Below, in pieces: positions 8,819 to 22,705 of a stretch of 57,128 nt of DNA. The notes beneath the pieces were generated by a model. It was not told where the DNA came from. It ran no database searches and saw only the letters and a list, made by a program, of their open reading frames with translations. Numbering within the stretch: position 1 is the stretch's first letter; each line of letters opens with the position of its first letter. A program made the translations under genes and the position numbers. Source of the stretch: Caldilineaceae bacterium (GTDB lineage: Bacteria > Chloroflexota > Anaerolineae > Caldilineales > Caldilineaceae); NCBI GenBank assembly GCA_020845455.1, contig JADLFO010000023.1:1-57128 (forward strand), given 5' to 3'.

Positions 8819-10258
8819 ATGACGCTCCCACGAATTTCGGCGCGGGCCAGCAAGTTTGCCCAGTTCGCCGCCAAGATGCGCGCCGCCGGCATGCCGGAAC
8901 TCGCGACCCGCATCTTCGAGCAGCATTACAATCTGCTTCTGGCCGGGGCCACCGGCTTTATCGACTATCACGAAGCCAGGCCGGTCGACCAACTGCCCGA
9001 CTATATTGAGTTGAGCGACGCCTATCTGGCCGCAGGCGAGGCCGCGCTCCAGCGCACTGTGCTGCTCAAGCTCAACGGCGGGCTGGGTACGACCATGGGC
9101 ATGAGCGGCCCCAAATCACTGCTGCCCGTCAAACCGGGGTTAACCTTCCTCGACATCATCGTGCGCCAAGTCCTGCATGTGCGGCGGCAAAGCGGTGTGC
9201 GGCTGCCGCTGCTGCTGATGAACAGCTACAACACCCACGACGACACCTTGGCCGCGCTGGCTGCCTACCCAGAGCTAGAGCAGGAACTGCCCATCGCCTT
9301 CGTCCAGGGCAAACGCCCCAAAATTTGGGCCGACTCATTTGAGCCGGTTGACTGGCCCGGCGACCCGGATAAAGAATGGTGCCCACCGGGCCACGGCGAC
9401 ATCTATGTGGCGCTGGTCACCACCGGCATGCTGCAGACCCTGTTGGATAGGGGCTATGAATACCTCTTTGTCAGCAACTCCGACAACCTGGGCGCCGTGC
9501 TGGACACGCGCATCCTGGGCTATTTCGCCCAAGAACGGCTGCCCTTTCTGATGGAGGTCGCCAACCGCACCCCGGCGGACAGCAAAGGCGGGCATCTGAG
9601 CCGCCGGCCCGACGGGCGACTGCTCCTGCGCGAACTGTCGCAGTGCCCGCCGGAGGAGTTGACCCGCTTCCAAGACATTGCACGCTATCGCTACTTCAAC
9701 ACCAACAACCTGTGGGTGCATCTCCCCACGCTGGCAAGCGTTCTGGCCGAGCATGACAACGTGCTCGACCTGCCGCTGATCCGCAACGAAAAACCGGTGG
9801 ACCCGACCAACCCGGCCTCGCCGCGCGTCTATCAACTGGAGACGGCGATGGGGTCGGCGATCTCGCTCTTTCCGGGCGCACGGGCGCTGCGCGTGCCGCG
9901 CATCCGCTTTGTCCCGGTCAAAAAGACCAGCGACCTGCTGCTCTTGTGGTCCGATGTCTATGAGGTGACGCCGGATTTTGCGCTGCGCCTCTCGCCTGCT
10001 CGGCAGACCTATCCGCAGCGCCGCCCCCCGCTGATCTGCCTTGACGAGACCTACTACGGCCTAATCACAGACCTCCAGCAGCGCTTTGCCCACGGCGCGC
10101 CCTCGCTGCTGCAATGCACCGAACTGTGCGTGGAGGGCAATCTCTTCTTCGGTCGAGATATGGTGATGGAAGGGGATGTGCGGCTGATCAACGATGGGCC
10201 GGACGCAGTCCTCATCCCCGACGGGATGCGGTTGGGCGGTACAGTCCACTTTAGCTGA
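8819..10258 (+). CDS. UTP--glucose-1-phosphate uridylyltransferase, eukaryotic UGP2 type
   Basis: The product (479 residues) makes UDP-glucose from glucose-1-phosphate and UTP. The nucleotide-binding signature L-K-L-N-G-G-L-G-T-T-M-G followed by G-P-K-S-L-L-P-V lies near residues 83-105. An N-S-Y-N-T-H-D-D segment and a hexapeptide-like C-terminus (V-E-G-N-L-F-F-G...) are typical of the UGP2/UDPGP family. This differs from the GalU/RfbA family usual in bacteria. I choose ATG 8819 because GGAG (8807-8810) is 8 bases upstream; earlier in-frame starts lack a site. UDP-glucose could feed the polysaccharide operon at 34550-48908, though the two are 24 kb apart. The 123 bases before it hold no convincing promoter or terminator. 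Confidence 0.9.
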   Translation: MTLPRISARASKFAQFAAKMRAAGMPELATRIFEQHYNLLLAGATGFIDYHEARPVDQLPDYIELSDAYLAAGEAALQRTVLLKLNGGLGTTMGMSGPKSLLPVKPGLTFLDIIVRQVLHVRRQSGVRLPLLLMNSYNTHDDTLAALAAYPELEQELPIAFVQGKRPKIWADSFEPVDWPGDPDKEWCPPGHGDIYVALVTTGMLQTLLDRGYEYLFVSNSDNLGAVLDTRILGYFAQERLPFLMEVANRTPADSKGGHLSRRPDGRLLLRELSQCPPEELTRFQDIARYRYFNTNNLWVHLPTLASVLAEHDNVLDLPLIRNEKPVDPTNPASPRVYQLETAMGSAISLFPGARALRVPRIRFVPVKKTSDLLLLWSDVYEVTPDFALRLSPARQTYPQRRPPLICLDETYYGLITDLQQRFAHGAPSLLQCTELCVEGNLFFGRDMVMEGDVRLINDGPDAVLIPDGMRLGGTVHFS

Positions 10259-10276
10259 CCGCGCGGTCAGCTAACC

Positions 10277-10337
10277 GTGCCGGCCCACTAACCGGCACTG
10301 CCAATAGGACAACCCACCCGAAGATTGGGTGGGTTGT
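10277..10337. terminator. Two stem-loops between convergent genes; bidirectional terminator
   Basis: GTGCCGG (10277-10283) pairs with CCGGCAC (10292-10298). Next, ACAACCCACCC (10309-10319) pairs perfectly with GGGTGGGTTGT (10327-10337) around GAAGATT. The second 11-base stem lies between the rightward UGP gene and the leftward hsp20 gene and could serve both. There is no long T run, so termination strength is uncertain. 10338-10423 holds only short G/C-rich repeats of a GGCCTRT kind. Confidence 0.6.
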
Positions 10338-10423
10338 CTGCTGTCTAGTCTACTTTACTTGGTCTATCGGGTCACAGGCGGCCTGTGTTAGTTCCAGACG
10401 GCCTATAGCCGATTCGAGGCGGG

Positions 10424-10939
10424 CTATTTCCGGCTGGGGTTCTTGCCCGGCTGCCCGTTCCCCGAATGGCCGTTGCCGGCATGTTCGCCGATGGTCTTCT
10501 GCACCGAAATGCGCTTCGGCTTGGCGGCCTCAGCCTTAGGCAGACGCAGCGTCAACACGCCGTTTTCATGCGTGGCCTCGACCTTGTCGGCATCGACCGG
10601 CACGGGCAGCGTCACACTGCGCATAAAGCTGCCAAAGCGACGCTCGCGCACATGGTAGTTCTTTTCGTCAGTGTCCTGGTCGCTCTTGGTCTCCCCCTTG
10701 ATCGTCAGGACATTGTCGGTGAGTGTGATCTCTACCTGGTCGGGGTCAACACCTGGCATGGAGGCCTTTACAATATAGGCAGAGTCGTCTTCGGCGACGT
10801 CCAATGCCAGCGGAAAGCCCCCTGAGCGCTGCATCCACTGTCCAGAGCCACCGCGCCACGGCTCGTCAAACATACGATCCATTGTCTCACGCAAGGTCTC
10901 CATCTCACGGAATGGATCCCAACGGGTTAATGTGTTCAT
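10424..10939 (-). CDS. Hsp20/alpha-crystallin family small heat shock protein
   Basis: A 171-residue ATP-independent holdase that binds unfolding proteins. The N-terminus (W-D-P-F-R-E-M-E-T-L) is typical of bacterial Hsp20. The alpha-crystallin domain spans about residues 45-140, with an I-K-A-S/V-K-A-S-type strand, a P-G-V-D-P-D-Q-V-E-I-T segment and the conserved G-V-L-T-L-R-L-P-K near its end. The Lys/Gly/Asn-rich C-terminal tail lacks an obvious I-x-I/V motif beyond I-S-V. The start is supported by AAAGGAGGA before ATG 10939. It is a single leftward gene beside clpB and dnaK, suggesting a shared stress response. Confidence 0.93.
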   Translation of the reverse strand: MNTLTRWDPFREMETLRETMDRMFDEPWRGGSGQWMQRSGGFPLALDVAEDDSAYIVKASMPGVDPDQVEITLTDNVLTIKGETKSDQDTDEKNYHVRERRFGSFMRSVTLPVPVDADKVEATHENGVLTLRLPKAEAAKPKRISVQKTIGEHAGNGHSGNGQPGKNPSRK

Positions 10940-11063
10940 TGAATCCTCCTTTGACCAGCTACTGCCTTGGACTCACGTCCATACCTCTTATGCAGACCCC
11001 CATCGGTCTACATCGGCGGAGTGTGAAACCAGCCGGACGACCAGCGCGTACCGGCGAGTCTCA

Positions 11064-11078
11064 GTTCGCCTTGCGAAC
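11064..11078. promoter_or_regulatory. Palindrome upstream of hsp20, possible operator
   Basis: GTTCGC-CTT-GCGAAC is a perfect 6+3+6 inverted repeat 125-139 bases upstream of the hsp20 start. Just beyond it (minus strand, about 11095-11082) is CTATGCTTAGGATG, which contains a -10-like TATGCT but has no good -35. The rest of 10940-11169 shows nothing else I can name. Confidence 0.35.
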
Positions 11079-11169
11079 GTTCATCCTAAGCATAGCGCGC
11101 CAATGTCAGTAGGGCATATGCCGGACGTTAGCGTTTCGTCAGAGCCGCTTTCTGAGGATGATTTCGGCC

Positions 11170-11214
11170 AATTAAAACGGGGGGCGAGCGCCCATTTGAG
11201 CACTCGCCCCCCGT
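11170..11214 (-). terminator. Rho-independent terminator of clpB
   Basis: On the minus strand a 12-base stem (ACGGGGGGCGAG at 11214-11203 pairing with 11188-11177) is followed by TTTTAATT. It lies 24 bases after the clpB stop codon. Confidence 0.85.
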
Positions 11215-11238
11215 GGGGCCTAGTCGTCCACGCTACGC

Positions 11239-13833
<2,595 letters not shown>

Positions 13834-13916
13834 AAGTTCTCATTCCTCCTCTGTTTGTCTCTTCTGCAAACGCACGCCCAGGCCCGCGCCTGCCGGTCTA
13901 CAGATCTAGACGCAAA

Positions 13917-13955
13917 AATGTCACTTTTGTTGCTTCATCATACAAAAGTGACATT
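13917..13955. promoter_or_regulatory. Perfect 14-base inverted repeat upstream of clpB, probable operator
   Basis: AATGTCACTTTTGT (13917-13930) and ACAAAAGTGACATT (13942-13955) are perfect inverted repeats around 11 bases. On the minus strand the spacer side contains TATGAT (13941-13936), a good -10, so a bound repressor would cover the promoter. There is no T run after it, so it is not a classical terminator. It is not the CIRCE sequence. Confidence 0.65.
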
Positions 13956-13997
13956 AGAATTACACTTGCGCTCCGTTAGCGAAGCGTCATCATCTCA

Positions 13998-14025
13998 GCC
14001 GCCGCGTGGGGCCGCACGCGGCGGC
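13998..14025. repeat. GC-rich inverted repeat
   Basis: GCCGCCGCGTG (13998-14008) pairs with CACGCGGCGGC (14015-14025) around six bases. No T run follows on either strand. It lies between the clpB control region and the terminator of the DUF892 gene; its role is unknown. Confidence 0.5.
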
Positions 14026-14054
14026 CATTCCCTCTAACCAACGCCAGTCGCCCA

Positions 14055-14088
14055 AAAGAGATGACCGGCACGTGCGGACGTGCCGGTC
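14055..14088 (-). terminator. Terminator of the DUF892 gene
   Basis: GACCGGCACGT (14063-14073) and ACGTGCCGGTC (14078-14088) form a perfect 11-base stem with a 4-base loop. On the minus strand it is followed by ATCTCTTTTGGG. It lies 55 bases beyond the stop at 14143. Confidence 0.75.
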
Positions 14089-14142
14089 GGTCGGGATGGT
14101 ATGCTCATGTAGCCGCCAGCTTGTCAACTGGCTGTGCAGTCT

Positions 14143-14649
14143 CTAGCGCGTGGCCTGCTCGTTGATCGCCACAGGGCTGCCCTGGCCGGTAGCCAGCGCC
14201 GTCAGCAGTTTGTTGGTCTCGCCCTCCTGGTCCAGGATCTGCTGCAGCATATCTACCGCCTGCGTGTAGCCCAGGTTCTGCGCAAAGGTGCGCGCCGAGC
14301 CATAGCCGGCGATCTCGTAATGCTCGCATTTCTGGGCCGCCGCGATCAGCGCCGCATCCTTCACCTTGCTGTCGCCGCGCTTGCCGATCACTTCCTTCCC
14401 CTCTTCGATCAACCCTTCCATCCCCTTGCATTTGTGACCGCCGGCCTTTTCGTTCATGCCGGTCAGCATCTGCTCGAGCGTCTGCATATGCCCCTGGGTC
14501 TGCTCCAGATGGTTCTGAAACGCCTGCTTGAGCTGCGGGGTGGAGGCGGCCTCGGCCAGCTTGGGCAGCGCCGCCACCAACTGCTTCTCCGCACTGTACA
14601 GATCATTCAGTTGGTCGATAAACATGTTTTCAAATGAGTTGAGACGCAT
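14143..14649 (-). CDS. DUF892 (YciF-type) ferritin-like protein
   Basis: A 168-residue, mostly helical protein of the DUF892/YciE-YciF family, a ferritin-like four-helix bundle often induced by stress. Family features are the N-terminal F-I-D-Q-L-N-D-L-Y-S-A-E-K-Q-L, with possible metal ligands Asp/Glu on helix 1. A C-E-H-Y-E-I-A-G-Y-G-S segment near residue 118 and an E-G-E-T-N-K-L-L segment near 150 supply further Glu/His ligands. The start at ATG 14649 is chosen because the family begins here and GGGGAG lies 9 bases upstream; the longer frame runs into the promoter. It sits between clpB and dnaJ but has its own promoter and terminator. Confidence 0.88.
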   Translation of the reverse strand: MRLNSFENMFIDQLNDLYSAEKQLVAALPKLAEAASTPQLKQAFQNHLEQTQGHMQTLEQMLTGMNEKAGGHKCKGMEGLIEEGKEVIGKRGDSKVKDAALIAAAQKCEHYEIAGYGSARTFAQNLGYTQAVDMLQQILDQEGETNKLLTALATGQGSPVAINEQATR

Positions 14650-14810
14650 GATCCGGTTCTCCCCTTTTGGATGCTCAGACCGCCTGGGCGGCCCTGCCTT
14701 GCCGTCGTCGCTGTCTTCTGCCGGCGCGCTGGCCGGCTGCCTGGCCCCAGGATAGCCCGTACATGGCAGACCGCCAACCGATCGGGATAGAAGCGCCGGG
14801 TACGCGCTGG

Positions 14811-14839
14811 GATATAGCGCCAGCCGCTGCGCCAATCAA
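14811..14839 (-). promoter_or_regulatory. Promoter of the DUF892 gene
   Basis: On the minus strand TTGATT (14839-14834) and TATATC (14816-14811) have a 17-base spacer. The -35 box lies inside the T-rich tail of the dnaJ terminator, so the end of one unit is the start of the next. The leader would be about 155 bases. Confidence 0.65.
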
Positions 14840-14873
14840 AGACCGGCTGGCATCCTAGAGATGCCAGCCGGTC
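14833..14873 (-). terminator. Terminator of the dnaK-grpE-dnaJ operon
   Basis: GACCGGCTGGCATC (14841-14854) and GATGCCAGCCGGTC (14860-14873) form a perfect 14-base stem with a 5-base loop. On the minus strand TTTGATT follows. It is 18 bases after the dnaJ stop. Confidence 0.88.
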
Positions 14874-14890
14874 TTGACAAACCCGCCCGC

Positions 14891-15895
14891 CTACTGTTTC
14901 AGCGCGCGCAGCGCCTCAAAGTGGCGCTTCTCCTCATCGCTCAACCGGCCCGGCAGCGTGACCTCGATCACGGCGTAAAGGTCGCCGCGCTGATCCGGGT
15001 GGCGCAGTTTGGGCATGCCCAGCCCGCGCAGCCGGAAGGTCTTGCCGTTCTGCGTACCCGCCGGGATGGTCAGCATCACCGGGCGATCCATCGTGGGGAC
15101 CTGAGCCTCGCCCCCCAGCACCGCCGTGTAGAGGTCCACCGGCACGGTCACGCGCAGGTCGTTGCCCTCGCGCGTAAAGCGGCTGTCCGGCACGACGTTC
15201 ACACGCAGATAGAGATCGCCGCTCGCCGCGCTGCCGCGCATCCGCACGCGCGACCCGGTCTTGACCCCGCGCGGGATATTGACCTCCATGCGTGTGCCGT
15301 CTTCGGTCTGCAAGGTACGAGTGGTGCCGTGATAGGCTTCGTCCAACGTCACATCGACCGGCACATCGGCGATCTGCGGCTGGGCCGTGCGCGGCTCATA
15401 GCCGAAGCGCGGGCCTGCGCTGCGCGCGCCGCCCATACCGCCCCCCATGTTGCCGCCCAGCCCGCCGCCAAAGAGCGCATCGAAGAAGCTGGAGAAGCCG
15501 CCCGCGCCACTGCCGCCCATGCCGCCAAACATCTGCTCGAACTCCTCCGGCGTCACCGTGCGCGTATAGGTTCCGCCTCTGCCGCCGCCCATGCCGCCTG
15601 CGCCGCCGGCCCAGTTGCCCCAGTCGAAGTCTTCAGGCCGGCCGCCGGCGCGCTCATACTGCTCCCATTGCGAGCCAAAGCGGTCATACTTACTGCGCTT
15701 GTCCGGGTCGGAGAGCACCGTATAGGCCTCGTTGATCTCCTTGAACTTGGCTTCGGCTTGCTTATCGCCGGGATTTTTGTCCGGGTGATACTGCTGGGCC
15801 AGCTTGCGAAAGGCCTTTTTGATCTCCTTTTCGTCGGCATTCTTGCCGACCCCCAGGATCTGATAGTAGTCCTTATAGTCCATAGGGTTATTCAT
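14891..15895 (-). CDS. dnaJ: DnaJ-type co-chaperone without zinc finger (CbpA/class B)
   Basis: A 334-residue J-domain protein that delivers clients to DnaK and stimulates its ATPase. The J domain (residues 4-70) has the essential H-P-D in Y-H-P-D-K-N-P. A Gly/Phe/Met-rich linker spans about 85-155. Two beta-barrel client-binding domains with D-V-T-L-D-E-A and a C-terminal dimerisation region follow. The CxxCxGxG zinc-finger repeats of classical DnaJ are absent, so it is a class B J-protein (CbpA-like) although it sits in the main chaperone operon. It starts 9 bases after grpE stops. Confidence 0.92.
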   Translation of the reverse strand: MNNPMDYKDYYQILGVGKNADEKEIKKAFRKLAQQYHPDKNPGDKQAEAKFKEINEAYTVLSDPDKRSKYDRFGSQWEQYERAGGRPEDFDWGNWAGGAGGMGGGRGGTYTRTVTPEEFEQMFGGMGGSGAGGFSSFFDALFGGGLGGNMGGGMGGARSAGPRFGYEPRTAQPQIADVPVDVTLDEAYHGTTRTLQTEDGTRMEVNIPRGVKTGSRVRMRGSAASGDLYLRVNVVPDSRFTREGNDLRVTVPVDLYTAVLGGEAQVPTMDRPVMLTIPAGTQNGKTFRLRGLGMPKLRHPDQRGDLYAVIEVTLPGRLSDEEKRHFEALRALKQ

Positions 15896-15904
15896 CTACC
15901 CTTT

Positions 15905-16663
15905 CTAAGCATTCACCAACACGCGCGCCGGACGCAGCAGCTTATCCCGCTCCATATAGCCTGTCTGCACCACCTCGGCGACCGCGCCCGCGGGCACGGC
16001 GTCGGTGTGGATGCGCCCCACCGCTTCGTGCAGGTTGGGGTCAAACGGCTGCCCCAGCGCCGCGATCGGCTCCACGCCGTAACGGCGCAGCGTATCTAAA
16101 AAGGCCTGATAAGTGGCCTCAATATTGCGTAGAAAATCGCGCGCCTGGTCGCCTTCCAGATCTCCCCCGTGGCGCAGCGCCATCTCCAGATGGTCGGCCA
16201 GGGGCAGCATATCGCGCAGAATGGCGTGACGCGCTTCGGCAGTCTCCAACTCAAAACGCTGCTCCCAACGGCGGCGCAAGTTGTCAAAATCGGCCTGGAG
16301 GCGTGCGTAACGCTCGCGCCAGGTCACGCCTTCGGCGCTTGCCTCCTGCTCGGCGACCCGATCTTGCTGCTGCAATGCCGCCTTGGCCCACACCAGTTCC
16401 GCTTCAAGCTGTTTAAGATCCGCGCCCTGGCGCTGCAGCGCCTCGTCTTTGATCGCCAGTTCACGCCCCTTGTCGGCCAGTTGGCGCTCTTTATCGGCCA
16501 GCTCGCGCTGCTTCTGCGCCAGCTCCTGGCCCTGCTGTTGGGTCTGCGCCTGCAATTCCTGATAGGCCTTGACAACGGCCTGATAATCGTCCAGCGTGGG
16601 CCGGGGTGTTTGAGGGCCAGGCAACGCCCGCCGCCGCCCATAAGGATTATTATAGTAATTCAT
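15905..16663 (-). CDS. grpE: Nucleotide exchange factor GrpE
   Basis: A 252-residue protein that releases ADP from DnaK. I start it at ATG 16663, where GGAGG is 7 bases upstream; a longer frame back to 16900 overlaps dnaK and reads as low-complexity sequence. Residues 1-30 are Asn/Tyr/Arg-rich. Residues about 35-120 form a long Gln/Glu/Lys/Arg coiled coil, longer than in typical GrpE. The conserved R-Y-A-R-L-Q-A-D-F-D-N-L-R-R-R segment and a C-terminal beta domain with H-E-A-V-G-R and V-V-Q-T-G-Y follow. The 151-base gap after dnaK includes a stem (ACCGCC/GGCGGT) and on the minus strand a TATACT -10-like box (near 16692) without a matching -35, so grpE may have an extra promoter. Confidence 0.9.
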   Translation of the reverse strand: MNYYNNPYGRRRALPGPQTPRPTLDDYQAVVKAYQELQAQTQQQGQELAQKQRELADKERQLADKGRELAIKDEALQRQGADLKQLEAELVWAKAALQQQDRVAEQEASAEGVTWRERYARLQADFDNLRRRWEQRFELETAEARHAILRDMLPLADHLEMALRHGGDLEGDQARDFLRNIEATYQAFLDTLRRYGVEPIAALGQPFDPNLHEAVGRIHTDAVPAGAVAEVVQTGYMERDKLLRPARVLVNA

Positions 16664-16814
16664 GCCGTGGCCTCCGCTCTCCGTCCAGTATATTCTGTCC
16701 AGTGTACCTTGTTCCGAACTCTCCAGCCAAGCGGGCGGAGCTTGCGCCCCGCCCGCCGTCCGATCTTCTGGTAGTTCCCGGTATCGTAGAGGCGGTCTTC
16801 CAACCGCCCGCCCG

Positions 16815-18716
<1,902 letters not shown>

Positions 18717-19259
18717 AGCTCCCTATTGCCTCCTCACATTCACATGGCTCACATGGCTCATACTCATGTGGCTCGATGATTGCTCGTCATTCAAACCCAG
18801 GGCCGCCTCGGCCCCGACGCGAACGGGCGCAGTGTCAAGCGCACCGCCGGCCGATACATCTACCCACCGGATACCCATCTGTTCCATCGGGTCGATCAAA
18901 TTTCTCTGATTTTGCATACGTCTCTAGTCTACGCCATTTGGGGTAAATAAAACATAGGACGAACATTAGCGATTTGTTTGCGTTTGCGGTTTGCGTTTGC
19001 GGCAATCCTCCGGACTACGCGGCGGCACAGGCAAACGCCGCCATTCCTCTACCCGCCTGCGGGTGCATTTCACGTTAGGGCAGGTTTGTTATTCCGAGAC
19101 AGGAGTCTCGGAATCTCTCTGTTACACGCCATCCAGAGAGACCCTTCGCCGCAGACGGCGGCGCTGCGCACCACTGCGTGAGCAGGGTGATAGGCATTCG
19201 TGCCCCCAGGGTGAAATACACCCCCAGCCTGCCGGCGGTCTGCGCTTTGCCCAGGCTTG
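18717..19259. other. Non-coding region between divergent dnaK and NYN genes, with short repeats
   Basis: This 543-base stretch holds no convincing gene. Visible elements are a tandem CACATGGCT repeat at 18741-18758, with a degenerate third copy to 18773, in the dnaK leader. GTTTGCG repeats occur at about 18970-19002. An inverted repeat ATTCCGAGAC/GTCTCGGAAT lies at 19091-19114, and CTCTCTG/CCAGAGAG pairs lie just after it. A 64-codon minus-strand frame at 18723-18917 has no ribosome site or family features. I could not place the dnaK promoter. Confidence 0.5.
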
Positions 19260-19268
19260 TGCTATGAT
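19260..19268 (+). promoter_or_regulatory. Extended -10 promoter of the NYN-domain gene
   Basis: TGC-TATGAT (19260-19268) is a TGn-extended -10. There is no clear -35. Transcription would begin near 19275, giving a leader of about 32 bases containing GAGGAG (19295-19300). Confidence 0.5.
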
Positions 19269-19306
19269 GGCCCCATATCGTCGGCGTCGTCTATGAGGAG
19301 ACTTTC

Positions 19307-21403
<2,097 letters not shown>

Positions 21404-21406
21404 GGG

Positions 21407-22684
21407 ATGCAGGCGCAGATAGCTTCTCCCCATATGCTGGCCGTGGGCCTGCAGAACGGTGGGCACAACCCCAACTATCTGCAGTGGCTGGCCGAAGGCT
21501 GGGCCGCGCGCCCGGCAGCGGGCCGGCTAACCTTGCTGGTTTCCGCCGACTTTGCCGCCCGCCACCCGGCCACGGCGCACACCATTGCCGCGCTCGACCC
21601 GGCGCGCATCGTGCTGCTGCCGCTGACGCCGCAAGAACAGACGCGTCAGCAGGCCGCGCCGCCTGGGCTGCTGGCGCTGCCCGCCATCCAACCGCATACG
21701 GCACGGCGCGTACAGCGCTGGCGCGAATGGCAGACCTGCCGCCGCATCGCCGCGCAGATCGGCGCAGACCACGCCTTATTCATCAATCTCGACTTCTACC
21801 AGTCTGCCGCCACCTGGAATCCGGAGTTTCCCTGCCCCATCTCCGGCGTCTTTCACAACCTCATGCTGCACTATCCGCAGACCTTTGCAACCCATCTGAC
21901 ACGCAAACAGCGCGCCACCGCCCTGCTCCAGACGTGGAGCATGCGCCGCTTTCTGGCCCGCGCCCGCGCGGCGACCCTCTTTTGTCTCGACCCGTATGTC
22001 GTGGAACTTCTCAACGGACGGCCGGGCCGTCACCGCGCCGTCCATCTGCCCACCCCAGCACGCTCCCTACAGCCCACCGCAGCCAGCGGCGCGCGCGACG
22101 AGCTGCGCCGCCGCCACGCCATCGACCCGGCGCGGCGCGTGTTTCTGATGCTCGGCGGTATCGGCCCGCGCCGCGGCATCTACCCTGTGCTCGACGCGCT
22201 GGCGCGCCTAGACCCCGCCGCGGCGCGCCAGGTCTGTCTGCTGCTGGTCGGGCGGCAGAGCGACAGGCTGCGGCTGGCGCAGGCCCTGGCGACGACCGCG
22301 GCCGCAGCGCCTGTGCAGATCGTCGCCCGCGACGAATTCATTGCGGAATCCGAGATTGGATCGTATTATGCGCTGGCGGATGCCGTCCTGGCGACCCATG
22401 TGAACCACGTCGGCTCCAGCGAGAGCCTTGCTAAAGCTGCGGCGGCAGGCAAGCCGGTGATCGCCGCCGAGTTTGGGCTGCTGGGCGCGTTTACCCAGCA
22501 CAACGGCCTGGGCCTCACCGTGGACAGCCATGACGCCGATGCCATCGCCGCCGCCTTCCGGGCCATGCTCGCCGCGCCGCCGGATCACTTCGTCAACCGG
22601 GCCAAAGCCCAGCAGTTCGCCCAGACCCACTCAGTGGACGCATTTGTCGAGGTCCTAATAGCGCACGTCCGGACGCCCATTTGA
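21407..22684 (+). CDS. GT-B glycosyltransferase (family 1/4-like)
   Basis: A 425-residue protein. The C-terminal half has the GT-B donor-site pattern: R-V-F-L-M-L-G-G-I-G-P-R-R-G, then L-L-L-V-G-R, D-A-V-L-A-T-H, and S-E-S-L-A-K-A-A-A-A-G-K-P-V-I-A-A-E-F-G. The last matches the E-x7-E-type region where glycosyltransferases of family 4 bind the nucleotide sugar. The N-terminal half is divergent and Arg/Ala-rich. The start codon is 4 bases after the NYN gene stop, so translational coupling is likely. The acceptor is unknown; the next gene, an FkbM methyltransferase, suggests glycan modification. Confidence 0.75.
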   Translation: MQAQIASPHMLAVGLQNGGHNPNYLQWLAEGWAARPAAGRLTLLVSADFAARHPATAHTIAALDPARIVLLPLTPQEQTRQQAAPPGLLALPAIQPHTARRVQRWREWQTCRRIAAQIGADHALFINLDFYQSAATWNPEFPCPISGVFHNLMLHYPQTFATHLTRKQRATALLQTWSMRRFLARARAATLFCLDPYVVELLNGRPGRHRAVHLPTPARSLQPTAASGARDELRRRHAIDPARRVFLMLGGIGPRRGIYPVLDALARLDPAAARQVCLLLVGRQSDRLRLAQALATTAAAAPVQIVARDEFIAESEIGSYYALADAVLATHVNHVGSSESLAKAAAAGKPVIAAEFGLLGAFTQHNGLGLTVDSHDADAIAAAFRAMLAAPPDHFVNRAKAQQFAQTHSVDAFVEVLIAHVRTPI

Positions 22685-22705
22685 GGCCATTTGGAGACAC
22701 TCTAT

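Noticed and set aside
18723..18917. A 64-codon minus-strand frame just upstream of dnaK
   Set aside because: It includes the CACATGGCT repeat, has no ribosome site and matches nothing I know. Some middle residues look protein-like, so a small leader peptide cannot be ruled out, but I cannot support it.
18717..19306. A CIRCE (HrcA) operator before dnaK
   Set aside because: I looked for TTAGCACTC-N9-GAGTGCTAA before dnaK, grpE, clpB and hsp20 and found no match.
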